Both the position numbers and the translations under genes were made by a program. The notes beneath the pieces were generated by a model. It did no database searches, was not told where the DNA came from, and was given only the letters and a program-made list of their open reading frames with translations. DNA of 64,000 nt from Nodosilinea sp. WJT8-NPBG4 (GTDB taxonomy: Bacteria > Cyanobacteriota > Cyanobacteriia > Phormidesmidales > Phormidesmidaceae). This document shows positions 36,035-43,306 of this stretch, piece by piece. Numbering within the stretch: the stretch's first letter is position 1; each line of letters begins with the position of its first letter. The stretch covers positions 21,622-85,621 of the forward strand of contig JAHHHQ010000057.1 in NCBI GenBank assembly GCA_019359285.1. Direction: 5' to 3'.

Positions 36035-36520
36035 CTATCCCAACACCCGGCGGGCAATCCACCGCTGCACACTCCACAGCCCTCCGGCGACCATCGCCCC
36101 TAGCCACAGCCCTCGCCCTAGCTGGGTTTGCCCATCGAGCAAGCACCATCCACCGAGAACTGCTAAACCCAGGGTGCTGCTCGCTACGGTGGTCAACATG
36201 GCCTGTAGGGCATCGTGGGTAGCTACGACTTGGCTAGCTAAATCGTCTAAGGGCGCACTGGCAGCTAGGGCTTTCGAGGCGGCCTGAAATGACTCGTAGC
36301 TGGCCGCTTCAACCTGATAGTAGGTGCCTAACTCGTCATCCCGCAGGGCGGAGACGGTGTAGAGACCAAACTGCTTGGCTTGGGCGATCGCATCGCGAAT
36401 TTGCCGCCGGGTGGCGATTGGCCCTAGAGCCTCAAACACCGACTGGCGGTAGACCCCGGTTTTGGCCATGGTCAACACGCGATCGGTGAGGTCTAGGGTA
36501 GAGGGAGAGGTGGCATTCAC
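36035..36520 (-). CDS. Hypothetical membrane protein
   Basis: About 161 residues from a GTG at 36520. A soluble N-terminal part contains TGVYRQSVFEALGPIATRRQ and an AKQFGLYTVSAL segment; two C-terminal membrane helices occupy about 108-128 and 134-155. An AGGAG lies 12 bases before the GTG; a longer frame to 36595 is possible. I do not recognise the family. Confidence 0.6.
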   Translation of the reverse strand: MNATSPSTLDLTDRVLTMAKTGVYRQSVFEALGPIATRRQIRDAIAQAKQFGLYTVSALRDDELGTYYQVEAASYESFQAASKALAASAPLDDLASQVVATHDALQAMLTTVASSTLGLAVLGGWCLLDGQTQLGRGLWLGAMVAGGLWSVQRWIARRVLG

Positions 36521-36693
36521 GGGGTTTATCCACTCCTGGGCGGGCCGGGGCGATGGCCTAACTTGTACTACTTGATAGTACGAAAAAACCAGCAATTAAC
36601 CCACCTGTTACAGGGGCATACTGCTTCGTCAGAAGTCTGCAGCTCATCCGCTCACCAGCCCCATTTCACCACCGGCTCACCCTCCTACTTCTC

Positions 36694-37368
36694 CTACCCC
36701 ATCCAACCCATCAGTCCATAGGCTAGGGCCGCACTTCCCAGCGGCACCGTGAGGTTGTCGAGGCCATAGAACGAGAGCGTCTCTAGCAGAGTGGCGGCGA
36801 TCGCCACCACCACTGCCGTTCCCCAGACCGCTTGAGTAAACCCCGCAGTCAGCCCCAGCACCAGCAAAACCACCAGAAAGCTAGCCAGGGCCATGGTCAA
36901 ACTACCCTCCCAGCTCTTCTGGTTGCCAAAAATCTTGTAGGGATGGCGGCCAAAGTTTTGCCCCACCAAGGCGGCCAAACCATCTCCCCAAGTCATGACC
37001 AAAATGCCGAGGACAGCGTATTGGGGTAGGCCCGAGGGCCAGAAAACCGCCGTCAGTATCCCAATGCTGACAGCGTAAAAAAAAGTACCCAGGCTGTTGC
37101 GTCCTACACCGTCAACCCCCGGCAAAATCGGCAGCCGGTACGACAGCAGCGCTACGCCGCTAAACACGACTGAGGCCGCTATACCCATCCAAGCGGGAGT
37201 ATGCAGCCAGCAAGCCAGCAAAATCACGTGACCTGCCCCAATATGGACAATTTTCCGGGTAATTTCGGTAGCGAAGCGGCCGGTGCGACGCACCCCTTCG
37301 GCCACTCCCCCAACTACTGCCAGCCAGGCGGCTACCAGTCCAATTTGCACAAGCGCAGTAGCCATCAT
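36694..37368 (-). CDS. Phytol/polyprenol kinase-like membrane protein (VTE5/DGK family)
   Basis: 224 residues with seven or so membrane helices. RKIVHIGAGHVIL, NSLGTFFYA, TWGDGLAALVGQNFGRHPYK and the KSWEGSLTMALASF block match the CTP-dependent phytol kinase/dolichol kinase family. In cyanobacteria such enzymes rephosphorylate phytol released from chlorophyll for tocopherol synthesis; the substrate here is an inference. It is divergent from pyrH. Confidence 0.82.
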   Translation of the reverse strand: MMATALVQIGLVAAWLAVVGGVAEGVRRTGRFATEITRKIVHIGAGHVILLACWLHTPAWMGIAASVVFSGVALLSYRLPILPGVDGVGRNSLGTFFYAVSIGILTAVFWPSGLPQYAVLGILVMTWGDGLAALVGQNFGRHPYKIFGNQKSWEGSLTMALASFLVVLLVLGLTAGFTQAVWGTAVVVAIAATLLETLSFYGLDNLTVPLGSAALAYGLMGWMG

Positions 37369-37426
37369 GGCAGGGGAAGCAAGTATAGTGGTGTGGGACT
37401 TCTAGACCTTACTACACCAGCTTCCT

Positions 37427-38155
37427 ATGGATAAACCTTATAAGCGAGTGCTGCTAAAACTTAGCGGCGAAGCCCTCATGGGCGACATGGACTACGGCAT
37501 CGATCCTAACGTAGTAGAAACCATCGCGGCTGAGATCGCCGAGGTGATTAAAGAAGAGATCGAGATCGCTGTGGTGGTGGGTGCTGGCAACATCTTTCGC
37601 GGCATTAAAGGCTCAGCCGCCGGGATGGATCGGGCCACTGCCGACTACATTGGCATGATCGCCACGGTGATGAATGCCATGACTCTGCAAGACTCGCTAG
37701 AGCGCATGGGGGTGCCCACCCGAGTGCAGACGGCGATCGCCATGCAAGAGGTCGCCGAATCCTACATTCGCCGCCGCGCTATTCGCCACCTGGAGAAAAA
37801 CCGGGTGGTTATTTTTGGGGCGGGCTCCGGCAATCCCTTCTTTACCACCGACACTACCGCTGCGCTGCGGGCGGCTGAGATCAACGCCGAGGTGGTGTTC
37901 AAAGCGACTAAGGTTGACGGCGTCTACGATTCTGATCCTAAAATTAACCCTAACGCCAAGCGCTTTCGCACCCTCACCTATGGGTATGTGCTGCAGAACG
38001 ATCTAAAAGTGATGGATAGCACTGCGATCGCCCTCTGTAAGGACAACAACATCCCTATCATGGTATTTGACCTATCGGTGCCTGGAAACATCAAGCGGGC
38101 GCTAATGGGCGAATCTATCGGCACGATTGTAGGAGAGTCTTGTGATGTCAGTTGA
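37427..38155 (+). CDS. pyrH: UMP kinase
   Basis: 242 residues of the bacterial amino-acid-kinase-type UMP kinase. KLSGEALMG, VVGAGNIFRG, GNPFFTTDTTAALRA and KVDGVYDSDP are all present. It makes UDP from UMP and is feedback-inhibited by UTP. It overlaps frr, which begins within its last codons. Confidence 0.96.
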   Translation: MDKPYKRVLLKLSGEALMGDMDYGIDPNVVETIAAEIAEVIKEEIEIAVVVGAGNIFRGIKGSAAGMDRATADYIGMIATVMNAMTLQDSLERMGVPTRVQTAIAMQEVAESYIRRRAIRHLEKNRVVIFGAGSGNPFFTTDTTAALRAAEINAEVVFKATKVDGVYDSDPKINPNAKRFRTLTYGYVLQNDLKVMDSTAIALCKDNNIPIMVFDLSVPGNIKRALMGESIGTIVGESCDVS

Positions 38156-38705
38156 CGATATTTTGCTCGAAACCGAAGACCAGATGCAGAAGTCCATTAG
38201 GGCGACTCAGAACAACTTCAACACTATTCGCACGGGGCGCGCCAACTCCTCGCTGCTCGATCGCATCGAGATCGAATACTACGGCGCCCAGACTCCCCTC
38301 AAGCAGATGGCCAACATCTCCATCCCTGACTCCACTACGCTGATGATTCAGCCCTACGACGCCAGCAGCCTAACCACCATCGAAAAAGCGATCTCGCTAT
38401 CCGACGTGGGCCTTACTCCCAACAACGACGGCCGGGTAATTCGCCTCAACATTCCGCCTTTGACCAGCGAGCGCCGCAAAGAATTTGTCAAAACAGCGGG
38501 CAAAGTGGCCGAAGAAGGACGCGTTGCCATTCGCAACCAGCGCCGCAACGGCATTGATGCGGTCAAAAAGCTAGAAAAGGCCAGCGACATCTCCGAAGAC
38601 GAGTCGCGCGATGCCCAGGATGAAATTCAAAAGCTTACCGATAAATATATCGCTCAGCTCGACGAAGCCCTGGCCGCCAAAGAGAAAGACATTATGACCG
38701 TGTGA
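38142..38705 (+). CDS. frr: Ribosome recycling factor
   Basis: 187 residues. FNTIRTGRANSSLLDRIEIEYYG, PLKQMANISIPD, GLTPNNDGRVIRLNIPPLT and RRKEFVKTAGKVAEEGRVAI are characteristic. RRF with EF-G splits terminated ribosomes. The start, GTG at 38142 or ATG at 38145, lies inside the pyrH 3' end; the pair pyrH-frr is a conserved arrangement. Confidence 0.96.
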   Translation: MMSVDDILLETEDQMQKSIRATQNNFNTIRTGRANSSLLDRIEIEYYGAQTPLKQMANISIPDSTTLMIQPYDASSLTTIEKAISLSDVGLTPNNDGRVIRLNIPPLTSERRKEFVKTAGKVAEEGRVAIRNQRRNGIDAVKKLEKASDISEDESRDAQDEIQKLTDKYIAQLDEALAAKEKDIMTV

Positions 38706-38715
38706 GATTTCAAGA

Positions 38716-38743
38716 GTAGAGACGTGCCTGATCGCGTCTCTAC
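38716..38743. repeat. GTAGAGACG palindromic repeat
   Basis: GTAGAGACG (38716-38724) and CGTCTCTAC (38735-38743) form a perfect nine-pair hairpin with a ten-base loop, between the frr stop and the convergent small gene. This GTAGAGACG..CGTCTCTAC element is a familiar dispersed repeat in cyanobacterial genomes. No T-run follows, so terminator function is uncertain. Confidence 0.7.
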
Positions 38744-38752
38744 GGAGTATTT

Positions 38753-38911
38753 CTATGTCGTGCATTTCGGCCTAACAAAGTAGGCAAAGTGCATGGGATA
38801 GCCCTCGGCATAGAGCTTATCGACTCGGTTTTGGGCAATTTCCAGACTTTGAAAGGCGTCTAAAACAGTTTCTCGGCCGTTGGCATAGCGAACGCAAAGT
38901 TCCCAACTCAT
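38753..38911 (-). CDS. Small conserved-looking protein, 52 residues
   Basis: The frame from the ATG at 38911 to TAG at 38753-38755 begins MSWELCVRYANGRETVLDAF and continues with LYAEGYPMHFAYFVRP near the C-terminus. TAGGGAAAT precedes the ATG by five bases, a credible ribosome-binding site. The sequence has normal protein composition and looks like a DUF-type small cyanobacterial protein, with no homologue I can name. It is convergent with frr. Confidence 0.65.
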   Translation of the reverse strand: MSWELCVRYANGRETVLDAFQSLEIAQNRVDKLYAEGYPMHFAYFVRPKCTT

Positions 38912-39097
38912 GGTGATTTCCCTAATGGCAGTCTAAGGCAGCGGAGATGGCGGTAGCGGGCCTAGCTTTACAATGGCTTTATACAGGCCAAGTGTCTTCA
39001 TCCTAGGTTTATCGCTTCAGGATGTACTCCGAGAAATCCACGAACTTAGGCCCTCCGGATAGCCTGGGCTCAGCACATCTGAATTCCCTCGCCCCGG

Positions 39098-39126
39098 TTG
39101 ACGCTCCCCGGCAGCCCTGTTACATT
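39098..39126 (+). promoter_or_regulatory. Sigma-70-type promoter of the aroF leader
   Basis: TTGACG (39098-39103), a 17-base spacer and TACATT (39121-39126) closely match the consensus. Transcription would start near 39133, about 20 bases before the first leader ATG. Confidence 0.75.
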
Positions 39127-39153
39127 GCAGATACATTTAGTTCACCCGCAGCA

Positions 39154-39213
39154 ATGACCGCATCCGTAAGAGCATTTTATTTTTGGTGGCAGCCGTCGGT
39201 TCACAGGTCGTGA
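39154..39213 (+). CDS. Leader peptide 1 of aroF, aromatic-rich
   Basis: 19 codons: MTASVRAFYFWWQPSVHRS. The run Phe-Tyr-Phe-Trp-Trp occupies 39175-39189. The last codons (39197-39208) form the 5' arm of an antiterminator helix and the stop is at 39211-39213. Aromatic codons are rare in random short frames, and five in a row directly before an attenuator of an aromatic-pathway gene is strong evidence of a ribosome-sensing leader. No clear Shine-Dalgarno is present, and the ATG is about 20 bases from the predicted transcript start. Confidence 0.8.
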   Translation: MTASVRAFYFWWQPSVHRS

Positions 39214-39244
39214 GCACCTTTTGTGTTGCTAACCTTGTGAACCG
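39197..39244 (+). promoter_or_regulatory. Antiterminator helix of attenuator 1
   Basis: CGGTTCACAGGT (39197-39208) pairs with ACCTTGTGAACCG (39232-39244) in 12 pairs with one bulged T. The 3' arm includes 39240-39244, the start of the terminator stem, so the two structures exclude each other. A ribosome at the stop codon covers the 5' arm; one stalled at the Trp codons leaves most of it free. Confidence 0.75.
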
Positions 39245-39274
39245 CGGAGCTTACCCTCTGCGGTTTTGTTTTTT
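39240..39274 (+). terminator. Terminator of attenuator 1
   Basis: A ten-pair stem (39240-39249 with 39256-39265, one G-T pair) with loop CTTACC is followed by a T-rich tail (TTTTGTTTTTT to 39274). It lies 27 bases past the first leader stop. Confidence 0.85.
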
Positions 39275-39308
39275 GGTTGAGTCCTTAGCCCTGTTTTCTT
39301 TAGCAGCT

Positions 39309-39374
39309 ATGCAAATTCCCACCACCAATTGGTACTACGGATTTTTTTACACCACCGGGTCAGGCTTGTGGTGA
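39309..39374 (+). CDS. Leader peptide 2 of aroF, aromatic-rich
   Basis: 21 codons. The core is Trp-Tyr-Tyr-Gly-Phe-Phe-Tyr (39330-39350), and the peptide ends Leu-Trp before TGA at 39372-39374, so eight of 21 residues are aromatic (W, Y or F), counting the final Trp. It is the only short frame between terminator 1 and terminator 2. Its composition mirrors leader 1 while the sequence is otherwise different, so it is not a recent duplicate. No strong Shine-Dalgarno is seen (TTTAGCAGCT precedes the ATG). Confidence 0.85.
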   Translation: MQIPTTNWYYGFFYTTGSGLW

Positions 39375-39405
39375 TAGGTCTTCCTATGCCCTTTACCTGA
39401 CCCGG
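39350..39405 (+). promoter_or_regulatory. Alternative helices of attenuator 2
   Basis: CCGGGTCAGG (39355-39364) pairs perfectly with CCTGACCCGG (39396-39405), forming a ten-pair antiterminator whose 3' arm overlaps the terminator stem at 39400-39405. CACCAC (39350-39355) can also pair with GTGGTG (39368-39373), a protector hairpin that would sequester the antiterminator arm. A small nested hairpin ATAGG-TCTT-CCTAT lies at 39374-39387. This is the classic four-arm layout of ribosome-mediated attenuation. Confidence 0.8.
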
Positions 39406-39432
39406 AGCCCCCAGCTTCGGGTTTTTTATTTT
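39400..39432 (+). terminator. Terminator of attenuator 2
   Basis: ACCCGGAGC (39400-39408) and GCTTCGGGT (39414-39422) pair over nine bases (one G-T) around the loop CCCCA, followed by TTTTTATTTT. It ends about 40 bases before the aroF start. Confidence 0.85.
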
Positions 39433-39472
39433 CTGTTGCGATCGCCCCGTTCTTTATTTCACTTTTTTCACT

Positions 39473-40366
39473 ATGAAAGACGCTGACTTGACCCGTAAAT
39501 CAAGCCTTGAGCACCGCTCGGTCGTGGCTCTCACCGATACCGTCGCTATCGGCGGCGACACCCTGCTGATTGTGGGCGGCCCCTGCGCCGTCGAAAGTGC
39601 CGAGCAAATGGAGCAGGTGGCCCACCATCTGGCCCCAACCCCCGTTCAAGCGCTGCGGGGCGGGGTCTTCAAGCCACGCACGTCACCCTACGCCTTCCAG
39701 GGCATGGGGGAAGCCGGCCTGCGCATTCTGAACGACATCCGGCAGCGGTTTCAGATGCCGGTGATCTCCGAGGTCATGGCGATGGATCAAATTCCGTCGA
39801 TGGTGGCCCAGGTGGATGTGTTGCAGGTGGGCAGCCGCAACATGCAGAACTTTGACCTGCTCAAGGCCCTCGGCCGCATCGACAAACCAGTGCTGCTCAA
39901 GCGGGGGCTGGCCGCCACGATCGAAGAATTTGTGATGGCGGCGGAATACATTCTCAGCCATGGCAACCCCAACGTGATTCTTTGCGAGCGGGGGATTCGC
40001 AGCTTTGATACCTACACCCGCAACGTGCTGGACCTGGGGGCGGTGGTAGCATTAAAACAACTCACCCACCTGCCGGTGATGGTTGACCCCAGCCATGCTG
40101 CTGGCAAGCGGGAGCTAGTACCCGATCTGGCGCGGGCGGCGATCGCCGCTGGGGCCGACGGGCTAATCGTCGAGTGCCACCCGGTGCCCAGTGAATCGAT
40201 GTCAGATGCACGTCAAGCCCTTACCCTAGAGGAGATGGCTACGCTAGCCTACGGCCTCGACCCCATTGCGACCGCTTTGGGCCGCCGCTTGGCCAAATCA
40301 GGGGTTGATGGCACCGCTCTAAAGGCGTCAGGTCGAGTTCTAGAAAGCCCAGTGCTAGCCGCTTAA
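39473..40366 (+). CDS. aroF: 3-deoxy-7-phosphoheptulonate synthase (DAHP synthase, type I-beta)
   Basis: 297 residues. The TIM-barrel signatures are GGPCAVES (35-42), LRGGVFKPRTSPYAFQG, SEVMAMDQIP, VGSRNMQN, LLKRGLAATIEEF, LCERGIR and VDPSHAAGKREL. It condenses PEP and erythrose-4-phosphate, the first step to all aromatic amino acids. Only about 34 residues precede the barrel, whereas feedback-regulated I-beta enzymes carry a ferredoxin-like or chorismate-mutase domain there; this enzyme therefore may not be inhibited by Phe/Tyr directly. The double attenuator just upstream would supply control. Confidence 0.93.
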   Translation: MKDADLTRKSSLEHRSVVALTDTVAIGGDTLLIVGGPCAVESAEQMEQVAHHLAPTPVQALRGGVFKPRTSPYAFQGMGEAGLRILNDIRQRFQMPVISEVMAMDQIPSMVAQVDVLQVGSRNMQNFDLLKALGRIDKPVLLKRGLAATIEEFVMAAEYILSHGNPNVILCERGIRSFDTYTRNVLDLGAVVALKQLTHLPVMVDPSHAAGKRELVPDLARAAIAAGADGLIVECHPVPSESMSDARQALTLEEMATLAYGLDPIATALGRRLAKSGVDGTALKASGRVLESPVLAA

Positions 40367-40471
40367 AGTGGGCTCATCAGCATTCACAATGGGTGCTATT
40401 AGCAAAGTCCTCTGTCAAAGGGCTTCATATTTTGTTACAACATTAGGGGAATTAGGTTGGTAATAACCTCT

Positions 40472-41266
40472 ATGTTTGGTGGCTTTACCGGGTTTCAGTC
40501 CAAAGGATCCAATGACTTTGGCGAACGGATGATTAACTCTGTGGCTACCCAGTCGCTACGGCACCTGTTTAGTAGCAGCGATGCTGTGGAAGTGTCGGTG
40601 CGCTGCTCTCCTTCCAGCAAGCTTCTCCAGGGCACCATCGACAGCTTTCGGATGGAAGGGCGCGGCCTTGTAATTCGCAAAGAATTTGAGGCGGCCGAGA
40701 TGATGTTTGAGACCGACACGGTGTCTATCGACGTCGGTTCAGCCATCAGCGGCAAAATTCGCCTGCGCCAGCCTACCCAGGCAGTAGCCCAGGTGACCTT
40801 AAACGAAGACGCCATCAACCGCGCCTTTGAGGCCGAACTGGTGCGTCAGCACCTCGAAGGGGTCACTGATGAAGCGGTTACCTCGCTTTCGGGGGGCGAT
40901 CCGGTCACCTTTCGGGACATCAACATCACGCTGCTGCCTGACCAGGCCGTCAAAATTACGGCTAAGACCGACTTGCCCAACCACAAGGATGTGCCCATTC
41001 AAATGTCGGCCCAGGTCACGGTCGAAAAGCGGCGGCGAATTATTTTCGCTAACGCAGAATTTTTGCCCGAGGGCGTTCCCGACGCACTGACCTCGATCTC
41101 GGAGACCCTAACGCGGGGCTTTGCGGAAGTGCTCAACCGTATGGTGGACCTAGAGCGCTTCAACCTCGACGGAGTGCTGCTGCGGGTCAACCGCCTAGAA
41201 ACCCAGGGCAAACAGCTGGTGTTTAGCGGCTACGCTCAGATTGAGCATTTCCCCGGCACGATGTAG
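40472..41266 (+). CDS. DUF2993 domain-containing protein
   Basis: 264 residues, with a DUF2993-type beta-rich domain over about 45-255 (ALEVSVRCSPSSKL-like start, KLRQPTQAVAQVTLNEDAIN). These cyanobacterial and actinobacterial proteins resemble lipid-binding LMBP folds and have no established function. No membrane segment or signal peptide. The ATG at 40472 is preferred to the TTG at 40457. Confidence 0.75.
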   Translation: MFGGFTGFQSKGSNDFGERMINSVATQSLRHLFSSSDAVEVSVRCSPSSKLLQGTIDSFRMEGRGLVIRKEFEAAEMMFETDTVSIDVGSAISGKIRLRQPTQAVAQVTLNEDAINRAFEAELVRQHLEGVTDEAVTSLSGGDPVTFRDINITLLPDQAVKITAKTDLPNHKDVPIQMSAQVTVEKRRRIIFANAEFLPEGVPDALTSISETLTRGFAEVLNRMVDLERFNLDGVLLRVNRLETQGKQLVFSGYAQIEHFPGTM

Positions 41267-41267
41267 A

Positions 41268-41335
41268 GGTTCAGGGTTTTAGGTCTACGGTTTAAGGGGT
41301 GGCCTTATACCCTGCACCTTGAACCTGAAACCCCG
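41268..41335. repeat. Dispersed intergenic repeat, copy 3
   Basis: AGGTTCAGGGTTTTAGG on the left and CCCTGCACCTTGAACCTGAA on the right form an imperfect inverted repeat after the DUF2993 stop. It is the clearest copy of the family also seen at about 7868 and 24228. Confidence 0.6.
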
Positions 41336-41381
41336 GCTGGCCAGTATCATAGTTGGGTTCTTGGGTTAGGACATCGGCGCT

Positions 41382-42041
41382 ATGGGCAACTGGTTTACGG
41401 CGGGAGGCGTGGTCATGTGGCCGCTGCTGCTATGTTCGCTGCTGACCCTGACCCTAGCGGTGGAGCGAGTCTGGTTTTGGCTGCAAATTGGCCGCCAGCA
41501 GCGGTGTCTGGTGCCTCAAGCCCTCAGCACCTTTAGCCAAAACCCGCAGCGGGCGATCGCCAAACTCAAGCAGCACCAGCAGATGCCCATTGCCCGCATT
41601 TTTCTAGCCGCACTCACCCTGGGCGACGCCACCCCCGAAGAATTTCGCCTAGCCCTAGAGAGCGCTGCCCAGGCCGAACTGCCGGTGCTAAAGCGATTCC
41701 AGACCCTGTTTGAAACGGTGGTGGGGATTGCCCCGCTGTTGGGGCTGCTCGGGACGGTGCTAGGACTGATGCAGACATTTTCGACCCTGCAACTGGGCGA
41801 TACCGGTGGCCCAGCTGCCAGCGGCGTCACCGCTGGGGTGAGCGAAGCCCTCATCTCTACGGCGGCGGGGCTGGTCGTTGCTCTAGTAGCGTTGCTGTTG
41901 AGCAATCTGTTTCAGGGCTTGTATCGCCGTCAGCGAGCTTTTATTCTTGAGGCCGGAGGCAAGCTGGAGCTTCTCTACCGCCGCGCTCAGCGCCAGGGAG
42001 CGATTAGCTCCAATGTCTACCTACCGGGGAGCCTGCCGTGA
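41382..42041 (+). CDS. MotA/TolQ/ExbB proton channel family protein
   Basis: 219 residues with three membrane helices (about 10-27, 112-135 and 147-172). The conserved core VVGIAPLLGLLGTVLGLMQTF and GVSEALISTAAGLVVALVALL is typical of ExbB/TolQ, which power outer-membrane transport or integrity with the proton gradient. No ExbD or TonB gene is adjacent. The stop overlaps the start of the following flavoprotein (GTGA). Confidence 0.88.
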   Translation: MGNWFTAGGVVMWPLLLCSLLTLTLAVERVWFWLQIGRQQRCLVPQALSTFSQNPQRAIAKLKQHQQMPIARIFLAALTLGDATPEEFRLALESAAQAELPVLKRFQTLFETVVGIAPLLGLLGTVLGLMQTFSTLQLGDTGGPAASGVTAGVSEALISTAAGLVVALVALLLSNLFQGLYRRQRAFILEAGGKLELLYRRAQRQGAISSNVYLPGSLP

Positions 42042-43306
42042 AAGGTGGTAGCCCTGGCAATGGATTGCCCCAGCGGGCCTCGGTGATTGTGGTGGGAGCT
42101 GGGGCAGCGGGGTTGTTTGGGGCGATCGCCTGCGCCGAAGCCAACCCTGACCAGTCGATTCACATCTTTGAGGCGGGGCGCGAACCCCTAGCCAAGGTCA
42201 GAATCTCCGGCGGGGGGCGCTGCAACGTCACCCACGCCTGCTTTGAGCCGGCCGTTCTAGTCAACCACTATCCGCGCGGCAGCAATGCCCTGCGCGGTCC
42301 CTTTAGCCGTTTTCAGCCCCAGGACACAGTGGCCTGGTTTGAGCAGCGGGGAGTGCGGCTCAAAACCGAGGCCGATGGCCGCATGTTTCCCACCACCGAC
42401 GACTCGGGCACCATTGTCGACTGCCTGCTGGGAGAAGCCCGGCGGCTGGGCATTCAGATTCATACCAGCCAGGCGATCGCCCAAATTCACCACGACGAGG
42501 CTGGATTTTGGCTCACCACCCGCGCTGGAGCCGACTGGCACTGCGATCGCCTGCTGCTGGCTACGGGCAGCAGCCCCGGCGGCTATCGCCTAGCCCTCAA
42601 ACTCGGCCACGACTTGGTGCCGCCCGTGCCCTCGCTATTCACCTTCAACGTTCCTGACCCGGCCCTGCACGACCTGGCTGGGGTTTCGGTAGAGACTGTG
42701 CAGCTTCAACTAGCCCTCCCCGAGTCCCCCACCCTAACCCAGAGCGGCCCGCTGCTGATTACCCACTGGGGCATGAGTGGCCCAGCCGTGCTCAAGCTCT
42801 CGGCCTACGGGGCGGTGGGGCTACACAGCCAGCGCTACCGAGCGACGCTGACGGTGAACTGGCTGCCGGCCCTTAAGCAAGACCAGGTGCGGCAAAAGCT
42901 GACTAGCCTCAAGCAAGAGCAGGGCAAACGACAGGCGGCGGCGTTTTCGCCGTTTCCAGAACTATCGCGACGGCTGTGGCAATATTTGGTTCAGCACCGG
43001 GCCAAGTTGACCACTCAGCTAAACTGGGCCGACCTGTCGAAGGGGCAGGTGCAAGCGTTGGTGACGGAGCTAACGCGGGGGGAATATGCGATCGCTGGCA
43101 AAGGTGTCTTCAAAGACGAATTTGTCACCTGTGGCGGCATTCCCCTACCCGAGGTCAACTTCAAAACTCTGGAGAGCCGCTGCTGCCCAGGGCTGTACCT
43201 GGCAGGAGAAATTCTCAACATCGACGGCATCACCGGTGGTTTCAACTTTCAAAACGCCTGGACTACGGGCTGGCTCGCTGGGCAAGCGATGGCAAAGATG
43301 GGCTGA
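42038..43306 (+). CDS. FAD/NAD(P)-binding oxidoreductase, HI0933/YhiN family
   Basis: 422 residues. An FAD-binding Rossmann motif VVGAGAAGLFGAIACAEANP (about 16-35) is followed by the HI0933 signature KVRISGGGRCNVTHAC (about 52-67). LPEVNFKTLESRCCPGLYLA, then GEILNIDGITGGFNFQNAWT, forms the C-terminal FAD site. Family members are flavoproteins of unknown substrate. Translationally coupled to the ExbB-like gene. The start GTG at 42038 is required by the overlap. Confidence 0.88.
   Translation: MKGGSPGNGLPQRASVIVVGAGAAGLFGAIACAEANPDQSIHIFEAGREPLAKVRISGGGRCNVTHACFEPAVLVNHYPRGSNALRGPFSRFQPQDTVAWFEQRGVRLKTEADGRMFPTTDDSGTIVDCLLGEARRLGIQIHTSQAIAQIHHDEAGFWLTTRAGADWHCDRLLLATGSSPGGYRLALKLGHDLVPPVPSLFTFNVPDPALHDLAGVSVETVQLQLALPESPTLTQSGPLLITHWGMSGPAVLKLSAYGAVGLHSQRYRATLTVNWLPALKQDQVRQKLTSLKQEQGKRQAAAFSPFPELSRRLWQYLVQHRAKLTTQLNWADLSKGQVQALVTELTRGEYAIAGKGVFKDEFVTCGGIPLPEVNFKTLESRCCPGLYLAGEILNIDGITGGFNFQNAWTTGWLAGQAMAKMG

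Noticed and set aside
39277..39305. A second promoter between the two attenuators
   Set aside because: TTGAGT is present but no acceptable -10 hexamer follows at the proper distance; both leaders are better explained as one transcript.
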